Part shown: positions 1 to 5,430 of the stretch, in pieces
How positions within the stretch are numbered: position 1 is the stretch's first letter
Layout of the letters: each line of letters opens with the position of its first letter
Assembly (NCBI GenBank): GCA_030601545.1
Contig: JAUVTM010000042.1
Location: 1-11,670 of the forward strand
Source of the DNA: Syntrophobacterales bacterium
GTDB lineage: Bacteria; Desulfobacterota; Syntrophobacteria; BM002
DNA: 11,670 nt
Direction: 5' to 3'
Program-made: the position numbers and the translations under genes
Notes under the pieces: model-generated
Seen by the model: the letters and a program-made list of their open reading frames with translations, nothing else
What the model was told of the DNA's origin: nothing
Databases searched by the model: none

Positions 1-2
1 AC

Positions 3-467
3 CGCGGCAGCGGGAAGCGTGCAAGGCCGGACAGGGAACTCTTTGCTGGGGCCGCCGGAGCGACCCTGATGAAGGATCTAATTCCTGATTTCTACCAGGC
101 CTTCGTGAATTATCCGCAGCATAGTGGCGAAGGGGTTGAAAACCAATTCTTGTTGAGCAAAGAAGTGATTGAAGGCCGGCCGACGTTTATCCTCGGCCAC
201 CGCATGTTTCGTTTTGAGCAGAAATACGCGGTCATGACCGAACGACAGTTTTATGTTGGACACACATATAACTCGCAACAAATCATTGTGGGCAGTATCG
301 CAGTTGAGGAGGGCACTCTCGTGTTCTACCAGAACCGCACGTCCACCGATCGGGTTGCTGGCTTCGCTAGCAGCCTCAAGCACATGATCGGACGAAAATT
401 AATGCGCGATCAGATCATCGATCGCTTCGAGGCACTCAGACGGTCGCTTGAACAGGCTGGTTCGTAA
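3..467 (+). CDS. Unrecognised protein, probably 5'-truncated by window edge
   Basis: The reading frame is open from the first complete codon of the window (position 3) to the stop at 465-467, so the gene may begin outside the window. An internal ATG at 69 has a GGAG eight bases upstream and would give a free-standing 132-residue protein; I cannot decide between the two. The readable part is soluble and has no membrane segment. It looks like a compact alpha/beta domain with a distinctive run VGHTYNSQQIIVGS, then EGTLVFYQNRTSTDRVAGF and a basic IGRKLMRDQI stretch near the end. I recognise no catalytic motif and assign no function. It is separated from the next gene by about 90 bases and then a mobile unit, so it is unlikely to be co-transcribed with what follows. 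That it is coding is fairly sure; its role is unknown. Confidence 0.7.
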   Translation, partial: RGSGKRARPDRELFAGAAGATLMKDLIPDFYQAFVNYPQHSGEGVENQFLLSKEVIEGRPTFILGHRMFRFEQKYAVMTERQFYVGHTYNSQQIIVGSIAVEEGTLVFYQNRTSTDRVAGFASSLKHMIGRKLMRDQIIDRFEALRRSLEQAGS

Positions 468-556
468 ATATAATTCATCAAAAACTCTCATGAGACAATA
501 TATATAACCGGATTCAGAGTAAAGGCAGATGAAGACAAGCACTTATAAAAAAAGGA

Positions 557-582
557 GGGACGCCCTTTAGTTTTACAGTTTA
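557..582 (+). repeat. Left 26-bp inverted repeat of the RAYT unit
   Basis: Positions 557-582 are the exact reverse complement of 1619-1644. The core begins GGGACGCCC and continues into TTTAGTTTTACAGTTTA. The match breaks at 556 against 1645 (A opposite C). The GGGACGCCC part can fold on itself, and the flanking AAAGG (551-555) could extend a hairpin with CCTTT (564-568). Confidence 0.85.
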
Positions 583-604
583 CTAGAAGTTAAAATTATG
601 CTAG

Positions 605-1621
605 ATGACATGCATGCCAAGAAAATCTAGAATAGATGCTCCAGGGGCCCTGCATCACATAATTGCTCGGGGAATCGAACGCGGCAAGATTTTTCAAGAT
701 GACGCGGATCGCAATAATTTTTTAAAGCGCCTTGGCGAGATCATTCAAGAAACTAAAACCCAGTGTTTTGCATGGGTGCTTATCCACAATCATTTCCATT
801 TATTGTTAAAGACAGGTCTTGTTCCTATTGCCACCGTAATGCGACGGCTCCTGACCGGATATGCGGTATCTTATAACAGACGGCATCGACGGGTTGGTCA
901 TCTGTTCCAAAATCGATATAAATCGATTCTATGTGAGGAAGACACCTATCTCTTGGAACTGATACGCTACATTCATTTAAATCCAATACGCACTAAAATT
1001 ATAAAGGATATTAACTGGTTGGATGAGTATCTCTATTCGGGCCACAGCGTAATTATGGGAAAGATTAAGAGGGACTGGCAAGACATCGAATGGATACTCG
1101 GGATTTTTGATAAGCGAGTGGCAATTGCCCGCCGCAAATACAGAGTCTTTGTCCAGGAGGGCATTTCTTTGGGAAGGCGCGATGATTTGACTGGCGGTGG
1201 TTTGATTCGCAGTAGCGGTGGTTGGACAGCTGTCAAAGCAATGCGTAGAGCGAAAATGTTTCAAAAGTCAGATGAGCGGATCCTGGGCAGTGGAGATTTT
1301 GTCGAGCGAGTGCTCTCTGAAGCCCAAGAACAAATGGAACGAAAATATGCTTTGGGTGCCCAAGGCTATGATCTTGACAAAATTGCTGCAAGAGTGGCTG
1401 ACTTGATGGGGCTGGAAGCTTTTGAAATCTGGGCACCAGGTAGAGAACGTAGACGAGTTCAGGCGCGAAGTTTGTTGTGTTATTGGGCAGTAAGAGATCT
1501 TGGAATCAGTATGGCCGAGCTGTCAAGAAGATTAAAACTTTCTCTATCAGGGATAAGCTTGGCGGTAAAAAGAGGTGAAAAGATAGCAAGAGCTAGCAGA
1601 TACGAGCTTATTGCACCTTAA
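605..1621 (+). CDS. REP-associated tyrosine transposase (Y1 HUH, DnaA-like C-terminus)
   Basis: This is a Y1 transposase of the IS200-like/TnpA_REP superfamily, which nicks single-stranded DNA at palindromic repeats through a covalent tyrosine link. The N-terminus reads like the family (PRKSRIDAPGALHHIIARGI). The metal-binding HUH motif is H63-F-H65 inside IHNHFHLLL, and the likely nucleophile is Y122 in RYIHLNPIR. The C-terminal third (about 280-325: RRRVQARSLLCYWAVRDLG, then MAELSRRLKLSLSGISLAVKRG) resembles the DnaA domain IV helix-turn-helix found in one RAYT subgroup. At 338 residues it has the length of a RAYT plus such a domain and appears intact. The ATG at 614 (MPRKS) is as likely a start as the one at 605; neither has a convincing Shine-Dalgarno sequence. 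The stop codon lies in the right inverted repeat. Identity of the family is well supported; mobility today is inferred. Confidence 0.9.
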   Translation: MTCMPRKSRIDAPGALHHIIARGIERGKIFQDDADRNNFLKRLGEIIQETKTQCFAWVLIHNHFHLLLKTGLVPIATVMRRLLTGYAVSYNRRHRRVGHLFQNRYKSILCEEDTYLLELIRYIHLNPIRTKIIKDINWLDEYLYSGHSVIMGKIKRDWQDIEWILGIFDKRVAIARRKYRVFVQEGISLGRRDDLTGGGLIRSSGGWTAVKAMRRAKMFQKSDERILGSGDFVERVLSEAQEQMERKYALGAQGYDLDKIAARVADLMGLEAFEIWAPGRERRRVQARSLLCYWAVRDLGISMAELSRRLKLSLSGISLAVKRGEKIARASRYELIAP

Positions 1622-1644
1622 ACTGTAAAACTAAAGGGCGTCCC
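1619..1644 (-). repeat. Right 26-bp inverted repeat of the RAYT unit
   Basis: This is a perfect reverse complement of 557-582. It overlaps the transposase stop codon (TAA at 1619-1621) and contains a GGG-CGT-CCC mini-hairpin (1636-1644). It ends close to the AGGAGG (1653-1658) that serves the next gene. Confidence 0.85.
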
Positions 1645-1652
1645 CCATATAC

Positions 1653-1658
1653 AGGAGG
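1653..1658 (+). promoter_or_regulatory. Shine-Dalgarno AGGAGG for the GTG-started USP/DUF389 gene
   Basis: A full AGGAGG lies nine bases before GTG 1668. It decides this start, since the in-frame ATG at 1677 has no comparable site. Because the RAYT unit ends at 1644, any promoter for the operon must lie inside or beyond the mobile unit. Confidence 0.75.
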
Positions 1659-1667
1659 AATTGCAAA

Positions 1668-3530
1668 GTGAATACAATGGTGGTTGTAACGCAAGCGGAG
1701 TCAGCAACAGCCCTAGTGCGTTGGGCAGCGAGACTTGCAATAATGCGCGGCGAGTCCCTCACCGTTCTCTGCTGCCTTTTAGGCGAGCCGATTCTTCCTC
1801 TCGAACCTGTTAGTGCAAAGCATCCTGAGGAGGCTGAAGAATTACTGCGGCTCGCGGCTAAAGCAATCAGTGAAATCCAAGATATGGAAATTCCCCTGTT
1901 CTTTATGCGCCATCCCGCTCCGGCCAAAGCCATTATTAATGAAATACAGGAAAGGGAGATAGAACTTCTTTGTGTTGGCATGGATTTTACCCTACCGAAA
2001 GACACCACAATCAACAGGCTGGGTCGCCGGTTGCTGCGCTTTGCTCCCTGCAAGATGTTTGTCTTAGACCCGGGGGATGAAGACGGCTCACGCTATCAGC
2101 GCATTCTCCTACCGATGGGATTGCATCTGGGAGCCTTTGCACTACGCACGGCTGCAAGTCTTGCAGAAAAATTGGCTTGCACGGTAACGCCATTCGAAGT
2201 GGGTTCCTACTTTGGCACCGATTCCCGGGAGGTTGCCCACCGCTCACTGCTATCCAAGCTCAAAGAGGCTGGAATCGAAACATCCAAGTGGATCAAGCCC
2301 ACCGTCACGCTAACAGGCGAAAAGTGGAAGGGCGCGGTTGACAAGAGCCGCAACAGCGATCTCTTGCTCACTGGGGTAACAGCAATCCGCGAGGTGCGAA
2401 AATTCCGAGTTGAAGAAAGAAAACAAATCGGCCCCGAGGCTCCAAGGGTGCCTATCGGCTTGGTTCGTCCCTGGACCCTGGAACGGAGGCCGTCATGGAT
2501 CAGCATGATAGGAAGCCGCATTTTTGGCTGGCTGCCGACTCTCGAGGTCACGGAACGGATCGATTTGTTTGATCGGCTTCAGGTGGGGGCACGCTGGAAT
2601 GTTGACTTTATGATGATGATGTGTCTGTCCACAGCAATCGCCTCCCTGGGATTGATACAGAACTCAACCGCTGTGGTGATAGGAGCCATGGTTGTGGCCC
2701 CGCTGATGACGCCGCTCATTGGGGCGGGTCTTGCCCTTGTTCAAGGTAATACCATATTTTTTCGGGACTCCATCAGAGCAATGGGCTTCGGCATCGGTGC
2801 AGCTCTGCTTATCTCTCTGTTTCTTGGCTTTATTGTCCCTATGGAGGAATTAACTCCAGAACTACTTGCCCGCGGAGCTCCCACTATTATTGATTTAGGA
2901 GTAGCGTTTCTTTCGGGAGCTGCTGCCGCTTATGCAGTGGCCCGACCTTCACTGTTGGGAGCCCTCGCCGGTGTGGCAATTGCCGCAGCTCTCGTTCCCC
3001 CCCTGGCAACAGTGGGGATTTCTTTGGCCGAGGGCGTATGGGAAATCTCAGAAGGTGCTGCTATTCTTTTTGGCACCAACCTGGTGGCCATTATCCTCGG
3101 TGCGGCGTTTATATATCGTCGTCTTGGTATCCAAGGCTCCAGGTTAGGAAGGGGTTTGCCGCTTTGGGGACGCCGGACGGTTCTTTTTCTGAGTCTCCTG
3201 GCGGTGATATTGACGGCACCTTTGGGATATAGGCTGGCACACCAACTCCGAGAAGGCCAGGCTCGCCCGTACACATTGCCTGTCAGCCAGTCAGTTCGAA
3301 AGGCTATCAACGAGCGGGTGCATCAAGAATACGGGGTGACCTTCATCTCTGCCTCTCGCTTTGGAATGGAGCACGACATTGACGTTGCGATCATTTTGAG
3401 TTCGGCCAAGCCTGTGTCGGTGGGACTCATATCTGATCTAAAAAAGTTGGTAAACCAAGAAATAGAGGAAAATGTTAATGTTGTCGTCTATGCGCTTCAG
3501 GAAGCAGGCGTTAAGCGAACGCAATTTTGA
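1668..3530 (+). CDS. Universal stress protein tandem fused to DUF389 membrane domain
   Basis: The product has 620 residues and starts at GTG. Residues 1-135 and about 143-268 are two USP-like alpha/beta domains (each starting with a hydrophobic strand, MVVVTQ and RILLPMG). They are cytoplasmic nucleotide-binding-type folds, though the classic G-2x-G-9x-G loop is not clear. Residues about 310-525 form a DUF389 (TIGR00271-type) membrane domain with around seven hydrophobic segments and the family signature GAMVVAPLMTPL (339-350), followed by AIAAALVPPLATVG (437-450). The last 90 residues are a soluble tail. The molecular role of DUF389 proteins is not established; a stress-responsive transporter or sensor is inference from the USP fusion. 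The next gene begins 32 bases downstream on the same strand, so the two are probably one operon. Domain assignment is strong, function weak. Confidence 0.9.
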   Translation: MNTMVVVTQAESATALVRWAARLAIMRGESLTVLCCLLGEPILPLEPVSAKHPEEAEELLRLAAKAISEIQDMEIPLFFMRHPAPAKAIINEIQEREIELLCVGMDFTLPKDTTINRLGRRLLRFAPCKMFVLDPGDEDGSRYQRILLPMGLHLGAFALRTAASLAEKLACTVTPFEVGSYFGTDSREVAHRSLLSKLKEAGIETSKWIKPTVTLTGEKWKGAVDKSRNSDLLLTGVTAIREVRKFRVEERKQIGPEAPRVPIGLVRPWTLERRPSWISMIGSRIFGWLPTLEVTERIDLFDRLQVGARWNVDFMMMMCLSTAIASLGLIQNSTAVVIGAMVVAPLMTPLIGAGLALVQGNTIFFRDSIRAMGFGIGAALLISLFLGFIVPMEELTPELLARGAPTIIDLGVAFLSGAAAAYAVARPSLLGALAGVAIAAALVPPLATVGISLAEGVWEISEGAAILFGTNLVAIILGAAFIYRRLGIQGSRLGRGLPLWGRRTVLFLSLLAVILTAPLGYRLAHQLREGQARPYTLPVSQSVRKAINERVHQEYGVTFISASRFGMEHDIDVAIILSSAKPVSVGLISDLKKLVNQEIEENVNVVVYALQEAGVKRTQF

Positions 3531-3562
3531 TGAGAAAAAAATCCGGGTTAAGGAGATGCGCC

Positions 3563-4804
3563 ATGTCAGAACCAGAAATCACCGTTTACGGTGCCCACTG
3601 GTGCCCCGACTGCCGACAAAGCAAACAGTTCCTGGGCGAGCACCAGATCCCATACAATTGGGTGGACATCGAAGAAGACAAAGAGGCCGAAGAATTTGTC
3701 ATCAAAACAAACAAAGGCAAACGTATCATCCCCACCATAACTTTTCCTGACTCCACCTTTTTGGTTGAGCCCACCAACGCTGAGTTGGCGGCGAAATTGG
3801 GATTGAAAACCACTGCCAGCCGCAGCCATTTTGACCTTATTGTCCTAGGTGGCGGTCCTGCAGGTCTAACCGCTGCTTTTTACACGGCTCGGGAATTCAT
3901 AGATACCCTGGTGATAGAGCGCGCTGCCTTTGGTGGACAAGCTGCTGGCACAGAGAAATTGGACAATATGCCGGGATTTCCTGAGGGCGTGGCGGGAATC
4001 GAATTCTCGCAACGCCTGCGCCAGCAGGCTGAACGCTTTGGGGTGGAGTTGCTCCAGGCTCAAGACGTTCTGGCGCTTCATACCCAGCAAAACTATCACT
4101 GTGTCCAAACTGGGGACGGCGCAGAATACAGCGCGCGCGCCATACTCATCGCAACAGGGAGCCGCTACAGTAGATTGAATGTGCCAGGTGAGAACGAGTT
4201 CATGGGCGCCGGTGTCCATTTTTGCGCAACGTGCGATGGCCCATTTTATAAAGGCAAGCGAGTAGCAGTGGTCGGGGGAGGCAACAGCGCAACCGAGGAA
4301 AGCCTCCTCCTTACCAAGTTTGCCGACACGGTGACCATGCTGGTGCGAAGCGGGCAGTTTCAGGCCACTAAAATCATTCAGGAAAGTGTGCTCAGCCACC
4401 CGAATATTGAAGTGCTGTGGCACACGGAAGTAAAAGAATTCATGGGTGAGGACGCCAAACTAACAAAAATCAGCATCGTCAACAACCAAACCGGTGCACA
4501 GGAAGAACTACCCACTGATGGGGTTTTTATCTTTATCGGTTTAGAGCCAAACAGCGGATTTCTCGAGGGAAGTGGGGTGCTGCTGGATAAGTGGGGTTTT
4601 ATCGTCACCGGTCACGACTTGGTCCATAGCGGTGAGCGACCGGTCGGCTACGAAAGTCGTGATCCTCACCTGCTGGAAACCAGCGTGCCAGGCATCTTTA
4701 CCGCAGGAGATGTGCGTGACAAAAGCACCAAACAGGTGGCCAGTGCCGCAGGTGAAGGAGCCAGCGTCGCCCTGATGATTCGAGAGTATCTGAAGACTGT
4801 TTAG
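3563..4804 (+). CDS. Glutaredoxin-thioredoxin reductase fusion
   Basis: The product has 413 residues. Residues 1-80 are a glutaredoxin/NrdH/mycoredoxin-like thioredoxin fold with active site W13-C14-P-D-C17. Residues 90-413 form a thioredoxin reductase-type flavoprotein: FAD site LGGGPAG (95-101), redox disulfide C221-A-T-C224 followed by DGPFYKGKRVAVVGGGNSA (NADPH site, 238-243), and the second FAD motif GIFTAGDVRD (377-386). It would pass electrons from NADPH via FAD and CATC to the attached CPDC domain or to other disulfides. The start at 3563 is chosen because AAGGAG (3550-3555) stands seven bases upstream and the protein then begins like a glutaredoxin; ATG 3530, overlapping the previous stop, would add 11 residues and lacks such a site. 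An extra loop (about 351-373) precedes the last FAD motif, as in a subset of TrxR-like oxidoreductases. Operon partner of the USP/DUF389 gene. Confidence 0.9.
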   Translation: MSEPEITVYGAHWCPDCRQSKQFLGEHQIPYNWVDIEEDKEAEEFVIKTNKGKRIIPTITFPDSTFLVEPTNAELAAKLGLKTTASRSHFDLIVLGGGPAGLTAAFYTAREFIDTLVIERAAFGGQAAGTEKLDNMPGFPEGVAGIEFSQRLRQQAERFGVELLQAQDVLALHTQQNYHCVQTGDGAEYSARAILIATGSRYSRLNVPGENEFMGAGVHFCATCDGPFYKGKRVAVVGGGNSATEESLLLTKFADTVTMLVRSGQFQATKIIQESVLSHPNIEVLWHTEVKEFMGEDAKLTKISIVNNQTGAQEELPTDGVFIFIGLEPNSGFLEGSGVLLDKWGFIVTGHDLVHSGERPVGYESRDPHLLETSVPGIFTAGDVRDKSTKQVASAAGEGASVALMIREYLKTV

Positions 4805-4841
4805 CGGGATTGGGCATAGAGCATAGGGCATGGGGCTGGAC

Positions 4842-4873
4842 ATTTCGGATTTCGGATTTCGGATTGCGGATTT
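4842..4873 (+). repeat. Tandem heptamer repeat ATTTCGG
   Basis: Four consecutive 7-bp units, ATTTCGG three times and then ATTGCGG, followed by a partial ATTT. The GGATT core recurs, on the other strand, in the array at 8153-8239, so the same repeat family fills two intergenic gaps of this window. Confidence 0.75.
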
Positions 4874-4915
4874 AACACAAAAAACAGAAGGCTGATTGCA
4901 GCAGGCAGGTTGGTT

Positions 4916-4946
4916 AATTAGAAAATTAGTGAATTAGAAAATTAGT
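4916..4946 (+). repeat. Direct 15-bp repeat AATTAGAAAATTAGT, two copies
   Basis: Two identical 15-bp units are separated by a single G (4916-4930, 4932-4946). They belong to the AT-rich filler of the 4805-5043 spacer. No function is visible. Confidence 0.65.
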
Positions 4947-4980
4947 CAAACAGTGAATTGTTTACCGCTTACCGCGCGAA

Positions 4981-5004
4981 GCGCCCTGAGCCTGTCGAAG
5001 GGCG
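4981..5004. repeat. Intergenic palindrome of the CCCTGAGCCTGTCGAAGGG type
   Basis: CGCCCT and AGGGCG form a perfect six-base stem around GAGCCTGTCGA. To my knowledge closely related CCTGAGC-YTGTCGAAGG sequences are dispersed in intergenic regions of many unrelated bacterial genomes. No U-run follows, so it is not a canonical terminator. Confidence 0.6.
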
Positions 5005-5043
5005 TACTGTTGACCACTGAATGAGATAGGAGCAAGAAACTAG

Positions 5044-5226
5044 ATGGCCGAGACAAAAAGACAAGAGTTGTTGGAAGAGATCAAGAATCTGGAAGAAAAG
5101 CTTCGTGATCGAGAGGCTGCTCTACCGGCTCATTCCGTACGGCCGCACCAGATTCAAGAGATTGAGGAACTTGAAGAAAAGATCGCTGCGCTTGAGGGGA
5201 AACTGGCTAGCCCGGATATTTCATGA
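5044..5226 (+). CDS. Small coiled-coil protein, C-terminus rewritten by inserted element
   Basis: The 60-residue product is dominated by charged heptad-like helix (residues 3-26 and 36-55, rich in E, K, L), with a short break LPAHSVRPHQ between the two. This suggests a helical hairpin or dimerising coiled coil. AGGAG (5028-5032) lies 11 bases before ATG 5044. The final codons S-P-D-I-S-stop are encoded by the left end of a palindromic mobile element. If the element and one TA copy are removed, the frame would run LARMTQG and then stop, so the insertion replaced five terminal residues by five others. No family recognised. Composition and start site support coding; a purely fortuitous frame remains possible. 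Confidence 0.6.
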   Translation: MAETKRQELLEEIKNLEEKLRDREAALPAHSVRPHQIQEIEELEEKIAALEGKLASPDIS

Positions 5227-5391
5227 ATTGCTGTCGCGAGACCGTGGAGATGGCTGTGCCACCTGGCAACCGCAGGGTGTTGGTTCCGAGGCGTACCTGA
5301 ACGGTACGTCGCAGGAGCCGACACCCGAGGACGCCCGGAAGGACGGCCAAATCCGTGGTCGCAGCAAGTAATTCATGAAATATCCGGGCTA
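5208..5391 (+). mobile_element. MITE-like palindromic element, copy 1
   Basis: A 184-bp element starts TAGCCCGGATATTTCATGAA and ends with its exact reverse complement; counting flanking bases, the perfect terminal inverted repeat is 23 bp (5207-5229 / 5370-5392). The next 25 bases on each side also pair imperfectly (GCTGTCGCGAGACC against the complement of GGTCGCAGC), so the whole unit is a long imperfect palindrome. A central hairpin CGTACC-TGAAC-GGTACG lies at 5292-5308. It encodes no transposase. It is about 94% identical, by my hand alignment outside one variable segment, to the reverse complement of 8671-8865. TA at both edges fits a duplicated TA target, as used by IS630/Tc1-mariner transposases; this assignment is inference. 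Confidence 0.8.
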
Positions 5392-5430
5392 GGATGACCC
5401 AGGGTTGAAATGGACTCCAGTATGACCGCA

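Larger units (their letters stand above)
557..1644 (+). mobile_element. REP-associated tyrosine transposase (RAYT) unit
   Basis: A single transposase gene is enclosed by a perfect 26-bp inverted repeat (557-582 and 1619-1644), giving a unit of 1088 bp. A Y1 HUH transposase between two inverted palindromic repeats is the arrangement called a REPtron, known for REP-associated tyrosine transposases. Each end also contains a small internal GGG-CGT-CCC hairpin. The stop codon of the transposase is made by the first bases of the right repeat. I see no TnpB gene and no obvious target duplication. The right boundary ends only eight bases before the Shine-Dalgarno sequence of the following gene. Confidence 0.75.
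4805..5043. other. Repeat-rich intergenic spacer, no gene seen
   Basis: This 239-bp gap separates the redox gene from the coiled-coil gene. It contains the ATTTCGG heptamers, a duplicated AATTAGAAAATTAGT (4916-4930 and 4932-4946) and a GC-rich palindrome (4981-5004). No reading frame with a ribosome-binding site is visible, and no convincing intrinsic terminator follows the reductase stop. Confidence 0.6.

Noticed and set aside
557..1644. IS200/IS605 element with TnpB
   Set aside because: There is no TnpB gene, and the transposase has the longer RAYT architecture with long inverted flanking repeats.
3866..4423. Long minus-strand open frame opposite the reductase gene
   Set aside because: Shadow of a strongly supported plus-strand gene; its translation shows no family features and no ribosome site.
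4981..5004. Intrinsic terminator after the reductase gene
   Set aside because: The stem is good but lies 180 bases downstream with no T-run, and it matches a dispersed palindrome type instead.
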